From contig OU015566.1 of NCBI GenBank assembly GCA_907165135.1, forward strand, positions 13,872,157-13,936,156: 64,000 nt of DNA, written 5' to 3'. This DNA is from Oikopleura dioica (Eukaryota; Chordata; Appendicularia; Copelata; Oikopleuridae). The number at the start of each line of letters is the position of its first letter. The stretch's first letter is position 1. Made by a program: the position numbers and the translations under genes. This document shows positions 11,281 through 23,944 of this stretch, piece after piece. Under the pieces are notes generated by a model. The model ran no database searches. It had not been told where the DNA came from and worked only from the letters and a program-made list of their open reading frames with translations.

Positions 11281-14200
11281 ATGAAGAAATCTCCCTTAGC
11301 AGAGAAACGAAAAATGGGCTTGAAGCTGTTTGACGAGCCGGATCAGTTTGGAAAAAGCCCGAATGCAAAAGGCGCCGGAAAGAAGCCACAGGTTCCGAGA
11401 TTTATGAAGAAAACCGGCGAGTGTAATATCCGGCAAGTATGTTAAAATGGAGGAGAATTTGGGGAAAAGGAACATTTTAGGATTCGAAAGAGAAATTTGA
11501 ACGATTCATTTCGGATTTCTTTACGACGATGATTGATCTTCCTTTCAGCATTTTTATGCTTTCTTATGTTTCTTTTTATGTCTTCAGGCGAGTTTCAAAA
11601 GTACAGGTAGTTACAGCCTGATTTCGATATTTTGGACGATAAAAAATCTTTAGCCAATAAGAATTGGGCATTTTTCATGTGAGCCAATCAAAAATCAGAA
11701 AAAGAGTTGAATAATAGAGTCCTTTCTGTGGAAATTTTGAGCCAGAAAAGGCCGTTTTTGAAACAAAAAAAGCTGGATAATATTTTCATCTGTATATTAT
11801 GTCGATGCCAAAGCTCGTGGAGACATTGACTACTATCAAGCAAGAGAGAAACTGGATGTATTGACAAAGTCGTATTGGGAAAACAAGACCATGGTCAATC
11901 AAATCCGGCATTTTTCTCAAGAAACAGGTTCTCAAAAGACCATAAATCTCTTTTGAAAAGTTTCTTTTTACAATTTTTTTAGGGACATTTCCTAGATTTA
12001 TAATTATAAGAATTACTGATTGCTGCTATCATAAAAAGATTTCAAGCATCAAAGTTAAGGATTATCAAGTTTTAGAACCTATTAAAAGAAGAACTCATTA
12101 ATTTTTCGATCAACGCAACATCAGACAGCAGCCGCCACTTGGACGAAAACGACGTGTTTTATTTAAGGTGAGTGCTGAATAGTTCAATCAGCAGAAATCA
12201 AAAACAAACTCTTGAAATTTAGAAACCTGGACCAGAGCTACGATCGACAGTATTACTGGCTCGTCAACGACACTTATGAGCGACCGGTCTGTTTTGAGAA
12301 TGTCAACTCTTTTCAAACCGCGTTTTTGTTTTTTGTTGAGACGGAAACGACGGTTGGCTATGGGAAGAGGACTATTACAGGAAGGTTGATCAAGAAATTA
12401 TTCTAATGTCAAATCAATTACAGTTAGGATTGAAAATTTGAGTGATTTTTCTATGAAAAATGGCGAAAAAGGGAAAGAACCAAAAATATGGCAGTGATTT
12501 TCTGGATCATGGTTTTGATTGGCCGCTAGGCCAAATGCAGCAATCTTATTGGTAGTTCAAAAATTCACTTCCAATCTTTGGTTTAGTCCCAATTTCGTAG
12601 GTTTTTGAGTCAAAAAACGGCAATTTTGAAGATTTTTTGCCGGCACAGAATTGCCAGTTTCCAAGATGCCAACCAATGAATTGCCAGAATACGATTCTGA
12701 CTGTATTTCAACAGAAAATCGCTCTAAAAGAGGCACATATTTTCAACTTTTCGAATATACAATCGTTGTAAAATCAAGTTTACAAAAGAGACACTCGTCT
12801 TTAGTTGATTCAAGCTTGTTTTCTTCGAGTAAAAGACTTGTTCTAGTATGTTTCTGGAGTGACAGTATTTAGAAGTTCTAACTGCTGTTATTCTATATTC
12901 CGCCGAGTCTGGTTTCGGCCATCAATTTTAAAAACGAACAAGTTTGAAAGCGAGGACAACCAATTTCTGGCAGAAGTGGTTTTGATCGTTGGACTCCTCG
13001 TCCTTGGGCATTATTCCCTTTGTGAATTTTTAAAATCGCGTGTCCGGAACAGAGGAAAAGACACTTTACACCGCGAAAACACGTGGCTGTTTTTGTTGGC
13101 TCCGGGTAAGGGGGATGCTTTTCCGATCAATTTGAAAAGCAAATTGTCCTGAAGCGATTCTGCTGCTCATTATACAGGTGATTTTGGACTCATTTGAATA
13201 AGATCGATGATTCTTTAGTGTTTGGCCGGAACGATGGTGGATGCTTTCATGGTCGGATGTATCTTTATCAAAATTTCCAAGCCTCAGGAAAGTTTTTCAA
13301 AAGCTCTAGAATCAAATGCAACCCATAAGTGACCTAAAACTCATGAATATTTATATTTTAAAAACTGATTTTTATCGAATTATTTTTACAAGATTGGAAG
13401 CGTGATTCATCAAAATTTATTACTTTACTTGTTTTCTATTTTGAAATCATTTTTTTTGACAAAAACCTGGCGGGCCCAACCAGGAAAGGTCCGGAGACCT
13501 TTTTTCGAAGACATCCATTACTCTGATATAGTTCGTCAAGTTCTGTGAGTTCAGGAGCGTTCCCAATTCGGAGCAATCTGCATGTTTGCCTGATCGTGCT
13601 GCTGATTGAATCTGAGTGCGTTTGAGTTCGTTCGTAATCTGAATCTGGAATTTCGTCTAACCACGATAATGGATTTGGACGCTTCGGGATTCGAACCTGC
13701 GTGATCAGCGCGGGCCGAGGGGGGTGGAACGCGCTGCAGCCGGAGCTACAGACGCGCCCGGGCAAGCGGCGAAAAAGGCACCTTTTATGGCGAAAAATTG
13801 ATACGCATCTTTGGAAAGATCTTAAGAAAAAATTCCGCGGAAACCATTTTTATCATATTTTTAGCATGAATTTATAATTTTATTGATATTTTTTACTGAA
13901 TACAAAAAAATAAATCGAAAAATATCGTTATAGCCAAATGCAATCGATTTGAGTTGAAAAGAAAGGCTCGAAAAGAACAAAAACGACACCCTTATTTTCT
14001 CCGACAATGCGGTCATCGCCATTCGTGATGGAAAATACAACTTCATGTTTCGAATCGGAAACCTCCGAAATTCCCTTTTGTCAAATGCATCTGCAAGGTC
14101 AAGTTTATCAAGTCCAAACAAACCATCGAGGTACTCAATTTTTTAAGAAAAAAAAACGTTTTCAATCCTTTTAAGGGGGAGTTTTTGCCGTTGGACCAGC

Positions 14201-16358
14201 GGGATATGGATGTAGGAACAGCTACAGGGGCTGATAAGCTGTTTCTAGTGACGCCGATGATTATCAAACATGAAATTAACGAGAAGAGCCCGTTTTGGGA
14301 GATGAGGAATGGGTTTTGAAATCAAGGAAGAGTGCCCAAATGAGCGATATTTTTCCGGAAATTCGGAGAAAGCTCAACACTTATGACTCACAACAAAAAT
14401 TCTTGTCGACGAATCAAATTGCTCAAAAAAGGTCGCCGACCAATCAAAACACCGAATTTTCCATAACTTTTGAGGATTTTTTATAGTTGAAAAATCCGGT
14501 GTTCTGATTGGTCGACGACCTTTTTTGAGCATTTTGATTCGTCCACAAGAATTTTTGATAAGAAACTGACTAGCTGAACAAAATTGGCTTGTAAAAGATC
14601 AATTTGCACTTGAATTTTTTTACCCACGAAAAGCTGCACCGACATGATGGCCGAGCAGTTTGAAATCATCGTGCTACTTGAAGGCGTGGTCGAATCTACG
14701 GGACAAAGCTCTCAAGCGCGCACGAGCTACTTGAACAACGAAATCCTCTGGGGACACCGGTAAAGCAGCGACTTTGCTTGAAATTTAATTTCATCGCTTG
14801 GAAATTGATCCGGCGCTCTGCATCTGCATTATTCACGGCCATTTATCTTCTGAGCCTTTGTTTTTTAGGTTCAACCCGATTTTAAGTCTCGGCGGCGCGA
14901 CTAATGAGTATTCAACAGGATCGGCAATTATTTAACCGGATCTTTTTTCTCCAAACAGGACTTTATTTGATGGAGATGGTAGTTGATTGCCATTTAGACT
15001 ATTCGATGTTCAACAAAACCTACGAAGTTAATATGCCTACATGTTCAGCAAGGGATGAAATTTACATCAATAGGGTTAGAAATAAAAGGAGACATGTAGC
15101 TTTTCTACGAGTATTCAACAGCATTTGGTCAAAATTGACTGGTTTTTCGCGGATTTCGAAGCAGAAATCATCAATTTTTCGTTATTCTTGACCAAATATT
15201 GCTCCATTTTGGCCAGAAATAGCGATTTTTCAACATTTTTGGTCAAAATTGGTAAGTTTGTTGGTCTAAAATCTAAGAAAAAGACCAATCAAAGCCATTT
15301 TTGACCAAAAATCGGATAAAAATCACAATTTATATTTTTAAATTCCTCTTTTTTTCTCGCCATAAAATCGCAAAAATCGACGAAAAACCGACAGGATCTC
15401 CCATTTTTTGAACAAAAAATTTCATCCCTCAAAAGCCCAGTTTACGCAGTTGAGCAAGATGTCCGAAAAAACTCCTCGTCCAGCTTCATTAAGCTCTTCT
15501 CCGTATGAATTATTAGATTTGAGCTGATTTTCCTCCTTGATTTCGACTCTCGGAGAAAGCAGTCTCCCTACTAACCCGCCCTTTTCTAGGCAAAAGTTTA
15601 AAAAGAAAGCAAAGGGTATAATGATGGTTTCGAAATTAATGAAAGCCAGTTCGGACTCGCAAGACTCGCATGGCGCTCCCGATATAAGGTGAAATCGTCG
15701 CTCGCGTCTGGAATATTTTTTTTAAATGTCAAACTAAACTACTCCTCCACTCACGGAAATTTGGTGAATATTTAATTGCGAATATTCCAGATTCGCAAAT
15801 CCTTATATCCACTTGTTGTTGTTCAGGGCTACAGAATGGAATGAATATAAGACCAGCCCGAGGTCTTGAATTTGAACCATCTTTAGCTGATCCCCATTTT
15901 TTGTTATCATTTTGAAAATGATAAGAAATCATAAATGATATGTTGCGACTTTTTGACTAAAAAAAGGGGCCCTATCCAAGATTTTCGACTAGAAATCGAA
16001 TTTTGCGCTCAAGATTGTCATTCAAAAGTGGCGCGCCGCGCTCTGATTGGTCGAAAATCCGTCAAATACCCGAAAATCGACAATCTTGGGCCCGATTCTG
16101 GGGGTTTCAAAGACAATCTTGGAAATCTTGGAATTTTCATTCGCCACATATCGCGTCTTTCAATAGTCAAAAAAATCACGTGACAGTACTGCTGACTGTA
16201 AAGTTGTAGCGTCACCGCTGATACCCCACAGGAATCGCCGAAGTTCAATAAACCCGCTCCTTCCAGTCGATCTGCCAAGCTCAACAAGCTGCTGGTCGAA
16301 TTCGCTTGAGATGAAATATCGAAGAAAGAGCCTTATTTGTACATCTCTCGCTATCTAA
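11281..16358 (+). CDS. Inward-rectifier potassium channel (Kir) with long turret
   Basis: Fifteen exons: 11281-11436, 11481-11587, 11773-11927, 12089-12167, 12223-12380, 13140-13177, 13219-13287, 13976-14130, 14176-14306, 14634-14759, 14869-14885, 14959-about 15110, 15441-15502, 15590-15688, 16232-16358. Family marks: [12 protein letters not shown]1 with [12 protein letters not shown], pore [17 protein letters not shown], filter ETTVGYG, the second turret Cys in NCP, TM2 [11 protein letters not shown], then [64 protein letters not shown]. Between TM1 and pore are about 100 residues with several N-glycosylation sites, against about 27 in Kir2. Introns after 12380, 13287 and 14306 are GA-AG, and that after 11587 is GC-AG; each gives exact length agreement with Kir. 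One base is missing near 14073-14075. The last exon is read in the GT-AG phase (stop 16356-16358); another frame stops at 16307-16309. Confidence 0.86.
14394..14557. mobile_element. 164-bp hairpin element in a Kir intron
   Basis: The halves are near-perfect inverted copies: CAAAAATTCTTGTCGACGAA at left and its complement at 14538-14557, continuing through GACCAATCA/TGATTGGTC in the middle arms. It lies in the GA-AG intron 14307-14633. MITE-like, non-coding. Confidence 0.75.
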
Positions 16359-17345
16359 CTTATTTATTATCAGAATAAAAACAACTGTACAGAATTTAAA
16401 ATCTAAGATATGCATCATTTGCGCACACATATCCCGCTTAGACTTATCTGATAAGAAGAGCTTATTCAAGAGCTGCACTTTCGAGGTGCAATTATAGAGT
16501 TTTACGAAAAGAGTCTGCTCGCCACTCATGAATAAATCCTCCAGGAGCAGACACTTACGCATTTCCCTGTAAAATTTGCAGAGAAAAAGTTTTAGAAAAA
16601 AAAAAGGATTGATGAAGTAAAAACAGGCCGAAAAAGCGAACAGGGAGGAGAACTAAAACTTTAACTAAAAACATAAATATACAGTGACCTCGGATTCGCG
16701 GCGCCTTTCTGTCTTTTTCTTCTTTTGACACAGTAATTACTGAATAACGCAGCTGCGGTAAAAGGAATTTTAATAGCATGCTATCAGAATTTCAAACAGA
16801 CATTTTTTGCTTCATAACTCTTCATTTTTTTATCGCGACTTTTTTCTTGAAAAGCATATTTATCGATAAAAACATCGGTAATTATTACGTGGTTATTAAT
16901 TAGCAACCGCTTGGAATGCAAACAACAGTTGCGAAAGAACGAGATTGCATTACGTGGTCTGGGTTTTGGGACAATCGCTAATTCCCGAGAAAGAAACAAA
17001 GAAACGTAAAAAATGGATGGTGGCGCGCGCGCGGTGCTCGTTGGTGGTGCTGCTCCGTGTACGTTACCCTGTGGCATTGGAGTTCCAGAGCTGTAACCCA
17101 CGCGCTTTTTACTTTCGCTAGTGCTACTAGTGCGCTAAGTACCGCAGCATTACTTCTCCAAAACCGATGATTGTTGCTTTGTTATCGAAATGACGAGGCG
17201 GGAGTAAACGAAAAATTTTTAAATTCAACATCGAGACAAAAATACAAGAAAAAAAGAAGGCTCAGAAAGTTTATTACAAAAAATAACACACAAAGAAAAA
17301 TTAAAAGAAAAAAAACGATAAAAAGAGATAATTTTAAGAAGAAAA

Positions 17346-20300
17346 ATGAAGACTTTTATGCTTGCTGGACTCGCAGCTGCGCAAAATTCAGGTTAATTAA
17401 TTGATTTTAGTGCTAATTTTCGCTCTTATAAGATGACAAAATCTTTTCCACGACCCAGACTCAGGTTTTTACGCAAGTTTCGCAGCCTAGTTTTGATCTC
17501 ATGTATTGACGACATTTATTTTATAAAAGAGAATAAATTCTTGCCTTCTTCGCCCCATCTCTTCAATTTAGTAATTAAAAATAATCCCTCCCTCGAAAAG
17601 TTAAACCCCCAAAACCGCGAAACTGTTTACCAAAATGCCCGTAACGTAAAATCCAATCCCCCAATATCTCCAAGTACAGTAGCTAGAAATCTTTAATCCT
17701 TGAGTCAGCTAGTCTTCTCCGAAGAAAATAACCTTTATCCGTAAAATTAAGAATATTCCGTACTGGGCTCGGCAACATGAATAGAAAACCTCAGCTCCTG
17801 GAAGAGCTAAAATGAAAAGCCGCGCAGCGGCTTTTTTAAAAACGAAGCCGCGAAGCGTCTTCGCTAGGAGTTGAAAGAAAATAAATTTGGTTTATTTGCG
17901 AAGCCGCTTCGCGGCTTTGTTTTTAAAAAAGCCGCTACGCGGCTTTTCATTTCAGCTCTTCAAGGGCATGGCTCAGGTTTTCTACCTAGGTTTCTGAGTC
18001 AAGATTCCGTACTTCACCGTAGTTCCAGGATTAGCCATCGAGAACAGCTAACATTTGTAGTGGCCCAAGAAAACAATTTCCGCGTTTCTGTTAAATAAAT
18101 ATATTTATAGATTTCCAATTATATCTTCCGCCGGATCGAGCCGGAGCCTTTGATGGAGCCGAAACCTCATTTTCCTTTCCCCAGCCAAGCCAGAATCTCG
18201 CTACTTGTTTGTGGGTGAAGTCGACGTTTCCGGATGGAGGAGAAGTGCTGAGACTGAGCGACACGGAGAGTGGCGAACTCAACCTTTCCGTTTCCGTGAG
18301 AGGAAAGGATTACGATTCCCGTGACAACGGATTAGCGAATTTTTGGAAAGAAAGAAATTTCGGGCTTAGCTTTTCTTTTCCTCTTAGAAAGAAAATTGCC
18401 AAGTAATTAAATTTGTTCAATTAACCACCTTGCGCAAATTGACCATTATTTTGGTGTTCATCATTTTGACCTTCATCAATTTCGCTTCGATAAAGCCGCC
18501 TGCGGCTTATCTTTAGTTAACCCGATTTCGACTCGCTTGAGTTTCTTATTGTCGAAGCCATTTATCAACAAATTGGCAATTGAACTAAAAAGGGTTAAAT
18601 TTTTTTCACTCATTATTTTGGTCCAAAACAAATGAGTTTATTTTTGATTCGAAAACGCTGCATTAAAATTGTCGTACCAAAAAATTGGTCGACACATCGA
18701 AACGGGTTAAAAGCATTACGTAATCCTCAAAAAAAAGACAACAGCGTTCTTCTATCCAACAAACTCTCCAGCGTCGATTTCTCCTTCTCTCAAATCGACC
18801 TTCGCGATTTCCGCTGGCACCAAATCTGCACCGATTGTACCACCAGCACCTGCACAGTCTACCTCGACGGGAAAGACAGCGAGGTCCAGCCCTTTTCTTT
18901 CCCAACTTCGCAGTTTTCTTCCGTCAATGTAAATTTCGGCTTTGCTTCTGGATTTCAAGGCAAAATTCAAAAGTTCCGAATTTCAAACTCCGAAAATCCG
19001 GTCGAAAGCGCGACTGCTTGCGGCGCCCCAGTCAAACAATTATCAAACGCTCAATCGGTAAATACAAAAGTTAAGAAAGAAAAAGAAATTGATAACGCAT
19101 TTTAGTGGTCCCCCGCCGAGCTTCTTATCACTCGGCCAGTGCACACGCGCGACTACGAGTCGGTCTGCAACGATTTGCTTTCCGTTGATTGCGGCTTGGA
19201 CTCAATCACCGTCTCAGTTTCCCACTTGCACTTAGAGACGATTGGATTACACGAGAAATTCAAGGAACGAGTTTTTTTTTTACTTTTTTCCAAGATCAAT
19301 CGAACATTTTCGCTTTCAAAAAGCTAAAAGATGAAATTTAATTCTTAGCCAATCAAAACGTTTGATTTTGCAAATGGACCAATCAGACATCCATACGCAA
19401 TTTTTCGACCAATCAGAAGCAATTTTCAAACCAATAACCCTACAGACGCGCAAATTTAATGAATCGACCAATAAGAAGCCTGAATTAAACCTTTCACCCA
19501 ATCAAAACCCTAACATTAAACGTCATGACCAATCAGTGCCCAAAACCTTTTCCCAAAAAATCTGAAGAATTTCTCTTCGAAAGTTTCAAAGCCAATTTGA
19601 ATAAAAATTCCAAACTCGGTTTTGAGGTATCCCGCCTTTCCGTATTAGAGCATTGCGCCAATTTCACCAGCAGCGACTTCACCACGTTCACCATCGCCCC
19701 CCTCGACGCGTGCGGAAGCAAAGTCACCATCAGCGAAACAGACAGGACTGTCAGCAACACTGTCTTGAACTATGCAAACGACGGTACAGGAAACGATCGT
19801 CAAATTTTGAATGGAAATTGCCCACAAAAGAGGGCGGGAAAAATTCTTTCTCGTTATTATTTATCACATTAATTTCTTGGGGCAAAAAAAATCTTTATCC
19901 ATCAACTTCTCTTAAAATATTATGGTTTTTTTTTAATATCTTTGAAATATATATTTTTATAGAGAAGTTCTTCGTTCTTTTGGTCAGAAAAAAATAAGGG
20001 TGTCACCTTGTAAAAATCAAAAATAAACGAAAAATTGCCTTTATGGACCCCTTTTTGGGGTTGATAAAAATTTGATACTTATAAAATAATCAGGAAGATT
20101 TACGCATATTAATTTTTATATAATAGAGAAAAAATTTCTCACGAGAAAGCGTTTTTCCTATTTTATGGTTTTCATTTATCGTTTTTCTTTCAAATTCTCG
20201 ATCGTCGAAAACAGTCTTCACCGCGGATTTCCAATGCCAGTATCCAATCGACGTCACGGCTGTAGAATACGTCGAGCCGGTGAAAGAACAAGACGTGATT

Positions 20301-21831
20301 TTCCAGCAAAAGATCGTCCCCGTCGGCCTCGTGCGATACGATAGCAACAGCTTCCAGGAGCAGTCGCGTAACGTGAGTGCTTATTTTATTCTCTTATCGC
20401 AGGTTTTTAAACGTGTGCTTAGGCCTTGGAGCTCTCCCGCGGCGAAATACTCCATCTCGCAGCATTGGCGCCTGATGAGATAGGAAAGGATTTATGAAGC
20501 ACAAAAATTAAAATTTCGAAAATTTCGACCAATTTTTTTAGTCGAAAGATTGCCCATAAAACGATGAAAAATTAGGAAGTGGCTTAAGGAACCGACAAAA
20601 ATTTCGACAAATTTTGTGTTGGCGGCAACTCGGCTACTAATTGGCCGGTTTTCCGAATCCAGGCTTCTGATTGGTTGAAAATTTTCACGCAAAATTTGTC
20701 GAAAATTTTTGTCGGTTCCTGACGCCTCCGCAAAAATAAGCCCTAGATTGTCGATTGTGAAATTTTGATTCGAAAGTCGACAATTAACGGCTCAAAATCT
20801 CAAGTTTATCGACAGTCTAGGACAGAAAATGATAATAGAACGAATTCTCTAGAAAACTTTAATCTAGGTCCTTTTTTTTCTTGAATCCTTGAAAAAGACC
20901 GTTCAATCCGCGTGCTGGTGAAATCATGCGAAACTGCCAAAGGCGTGTCTTTACTGTCAGATTTCGGATGTAATTCGGAAGAGGAGACTTCTTACGTTTA
21001 CACGAATGGGGATTCTCCCGCCGCGCGTTTTTCTCTCGCTGTTCCAGAATGGACAGTTGACGTCAGATGCAGCGTAATCCTCTGCGACAAAGGTAAACTC
21101 AACGAAAGAGCCTTTGACTGTATTGTTTAGGCGACGAATGCGAAGTCAAGTGTGGCAAGGGCAAGTCAAGAATTCGCCGCACACCTGAGGGGGATGACCT
21201 CACGACGCAGGCGCCCTACATTCCATTGGAAACGACAGCTGCCATGGAGATTGAAGAGAACTGGGAAGAAAAGAAAGAGACTTTCGAAGGTATTTTTTCT
21301 AGCGTTTTTCTTTTGTCGATGATCTACGTAGATCTTGTCGAAACAAAACTGGTCTTTGGACCGCTAGAATGGCCAAGGGAGGTACAAACAACAGCTGTTC
21401 CTGAGGCCGATTTTGTGACAGAAATGCCAGAAGAGGATGAAATTGCGACGACAGAAATGCCAATCGAGGAAATTCTAGAGACGGAAGAGCTCGAAATCAT
21501 CGAGGAAAAAGTGAAGGAAACGGTGGAAGTTATCGTCGAAGATATCAAGTATGTTTTCTTAAGGACTTCTCCTGCGAAAGATGATCCGTTTTTGGGTCGA
21601 AATAATGGCCTGGGAGAGCCTTAATTTGATGATTTCGCGGATTTTTTCGAGAGCTTGATTTTGAGCTTTGTTTTTAGAAAAGTGGTTGTGGAAGTGGAAG
21701 ATGGTACGATTGCGGGATCAACTGCCATGTGGACGATTATGTTATCATCGTGTGGCGCGTTATCCGCCGGCATCGCCATGCTCTTCAAGTTCTATCAAAA
21801 CAAAAAGCGCGAGAATCTGATCTCCTCCTAA
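17346..21831 (+). CDS. LamG plus zona pellucida domain membrane protein
   Basis: Twelve exons: 17346-17391, 17433-17489, 18111-18320, 18738-19057, 19106-19270, 19627-19783, 20215-20372, 20423-20483, 20898-21092, 21131-21289, 21332-21548, 21678-21831. Signal peptide MKTFMLAGLAAAQ; a laminin-G/pentraxin-like domain (AFDGAETSFSFP, TCLWVKSTFPDGGE, RWHQICTDC, CTVYLDG); a ZP domain starting VCNDLLSVDCGLDSITVSV, with LDACGSKV, FTADFQCQYP, RCSVILCDK and ECEVKCGKG; a furin-type site RIRR just after it; an acidic Thr/Glu-rich stem; one membrane helix (WTIMLSSCGALSAGIAMLF); and a short basic tail ending KKRENLISS. ZP domains polymerise into extracellular filaments after cleavage at such a site. The intron after 20483 is GA-AG (AG|GAAAG). 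The intron 17490-18110 carries a foldback repeat and 20484-20897 a MITE. AATAAA at 21919-21924. The second exon boundary was picked by phase and is less certain. Confidence 0.82.
17786..17980. repeat. Foldback repeat, CCTGAGTCAGG/GCCGC family (copy 2)
   Basis: Inverted arms GAAAACCTCAGCTCC...GAAGAGCT (17786-17808) and AGCTCTTC...GGCTCAGGTTTTC (17954-17980) enclose inner GCCGCGCAGCGGC-type arms, as in the copy at 460-622. It lies wholly inside an intron of the ZP gene. Confidence 0.78.
20575..20729. mobile_element. 155-bp palindromic MITE, GGTTCC family (copy a)
   Basis: The termini are GGAACCGACAAAAATTTCGA and its complement TCGAAAATTTTTGTCGGTTCC; the outer ends GGAAGTGGCTTAA and CTGACGCCTCC are degenerate forms of GGAAGTGTCTGGAACC. 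The central part reads GGCCGGTTTTCCGAATCCAG then GCTTCTGATTGGTTGAAAA. Related copies are at 45901, 58153 and 62352, with a weak one near 29330-29430. It lies in the intron 20484-20897 of the ZP gene. Confidence 0.85.
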
Positions 21832-21943
21832 GCCCGCCCGCAGCTCCTCCGCCAGTTCAAACATGTTAAGCAGTAAAGACGTCGATTTGTTACTGTACTC
21901 CGAGAAATTGTAAATCATAATAAACGCTTCGAGCGGACTTTAA

Positions 21944-22040
21944 AATGATGCCAGACTCAGGCAGCCTGAGAGTGAGACTCAGAAAAGCGCGAACTCAGGG
22001 GAATCCATCGGTTGGTCGCAGGATAAGCCTCTTACTTACT
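21944..22040 (+). promoter_or_regulatory. Upstream block shared by the kelch-gene paralogues
   Basis: The segment GCGGACTTTAAAA...CAGGCAGCCTGAGAG...GGTTGGTCGCAGGATAAGCCTCT recurs upstream of the second paralogue (24034-24112, CAGGGAGCCTGAGAG and GGTCGGTCGCAGACTAAGCC) and in part before the third (26211-26260). Conservation ahead of each start suggests promoter or 5' leader sequence that travelled with the duplication. I see no convincing TATA box at the right distance. Confidence 0.45.
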
Positions 22041-22183
22041 AGTGAAAAGTTTCAAGCTTCTTCTCAAAGTGAAATCAAGGAAGACATTTTTCAAAAATTC
22101 TACAAGTAGCAAAAGATTAGATTATTTCTCTGCGGTAAGCTCATCGGAGAGCAGTCGAATAAGCCCGTTCCGCGAAATTCCAA

Positions 22184-23944
22184 ATGCAAATACAAAGAAA
22201 CTGCTCATTCTGTAAATATGATATTCACTGTAATCGCAAATTGAGAATCTCATCGCCGAGTCACCGTAATCTCCGGTCAGAAGAAAATATACTCGTAAAA
22301 ATTCTTGAAATGAAAGAAAAAAGTTTTAAAAAGCAAGAGAGTTCAGAAGATCCTTCATCTTTTCCGTTGAATGTCGTCGTCAACGTCAATCAGCAAATGA
22401 GCAGCCAAGCAGAAAAGAAGGAGAAGAAGGATAAAAAGTCGCGCATGAATAAACTAAAAGGTCTGTCGCTGGTTTTGAAGATCGTAGTGGCTCTTTTGAC
22501 AATCCATGGAATCGTTACGCCTTTAATTATTTCGAAAATGAGTCCTCATTCGGATTCGCAAGACAATTCCACAGCTGCAGCTTCAGGTAACGTTGCTAAA
22601 AATCAGAAAAACTGAATACAATTTGTTGGCCAGGAACTGCTTCTGAAAACGTAGACATTCTCCGGCTTCAACAAGAAAACGACGAGCTTCGAAAAAATAA
22701 TTCATTGATGAAAGAAAGCCTTAAAGAAGAGCATAAAGAAAAAGAAAACCTCAATAAACAATTATCATATAGACTAACAGAGATCGACGAACTCAAAGCA
22801 GAAAGCGAAAATTGCTTCGGACGGGAGAAGAATTCACTGATGATTCTTTCTGGTTTTGAAAACAAGACTGAGCTTCTCAGCTACGTTCTCAAACCAGACG
22901 GCAGCCAGAATTCTGTGGAAATCAAAATGCCTTTTTCCGGTCATAAATACCACTACCTTAACAGTTCGATTTATGCTTTGATTCGTGGAAAAGTCTACAT
23001 TTTTGGAGGATATTATAAAGGATATGAGCTCAGAGTAAGTCGCGGTAAAAAAAAAGAAAATAATCAATCGTTTATTTACATTGAAATTCAGATTGCGATG
23101 ATAAGTGGCTGTGAAATCAAAGAGCTAGAAAGCAAACTAAATTCCCATTTTACATATAACTCTGCTGCAGTGACGGCAGCGGATCAACAATCAGGTAAAT
23201 TTCCTTTCGTAATGAGCTTGGTGTTACCTTGAATTATTTAGAAATTATATTTTTAGCCATGATTTGCTTTCCCCGTGATGACGAATGGAGAAGTTGCGAA
23301 GAGTTCGACGGAACCGATGTTTCAATAAAGCCGGCGACAAAATACTCGCACAAGGGTTCATGCTTGGCGCTTTACAATAACAAACCAGTTACAGTCAGCT
23401 CCAGTCTAAGCGACGGCTACAAAAAAGTGGAGAAATTCGATGGAGTTTCTTGGATAGAACTCGAAGATTTTCCGAGGTAAATCGATTTTATGATTTATTT
23501 TTTGATTATTTGAAGTGCAATCTACTTTCACTCCTGCATTGGAGTCTTCGACGGATATCTTCTCTTCGGAGCGAAATACAAAAACAATGGTAAATATGGC
23601 AATTCAAAGGATGTTTATCTACTCCGTGACTCAAAATGGACCGTGGTTGGCAAACTCAATGAATTTGTAAGGCTTTCTTTGTTTGATAGATCCATAAAAT
23701 TTTAGCATTCTTACTCTACTGCAACGCGAATCGGAAATACGATTTATCTTGTGAGCGGCAGAAATCAACGGTCTCATATGTATGTTATTTTAAAAACAAA
23801 ACAATTATAATTAAACTAAGTTACGCTGTGGAAAAACTAGAATGGGACGGAGAGAAAATATCCTCGGCAAAAGTCATCAAAAATCACTCAAAAGAATTTA
23901 TTCGGCCGATAGTATTTCCAGTTGATGAGTTTTACTGTACATAA
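22184..23944 (+). CDS. Type II membrane coiled-coil/kelch-like protein, paralogue A
   Basis: Exons: start-22586, 22634-23034, 23092-23194, 23257-23476, 23516-23666, 23706-23779, 23821-23944. The first exon is open from an ATG at 22184; a second in-frame ATG at 22310 aligns better with paralogue B and would give 449 residues. Layout: basic cytoplasmic N-terminus, one membrane helix (LSLVLKIVVALLTIHGIVTP), a heptad coiled coil, and a C-terminal domain of about 280 residues with kelch-type blades (LIRGKVYIFGGY, VEKFDGVSWIELEDFP, HSCIGVFDGYLLFG, TRIGNTIYLVSG, VEKLEWDGEKISSAKV) and a conserved end FPVDEFYCT. Exon sizes in this domain (103, 220, 151, about 70 and 124 nt) match paralogues B and C exactly or nearly. 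The propeller presumably binds an extracellular ligand; which one is unknown. Confidence 0.82.

Noticed and set aside
13680-13765. tRNA-like sequence on the minus strand with GGTTCGAATCCC B box and TAGCTCCGGC A-box-like motif
   Set aside because: An AGCGCG/CGCGCT stem is present but with a 17-nt loop, the T stem has mismatches and the acceptor ends do not pair. At most a tRNA-derived remnant or SINE head inside a Kir intron.
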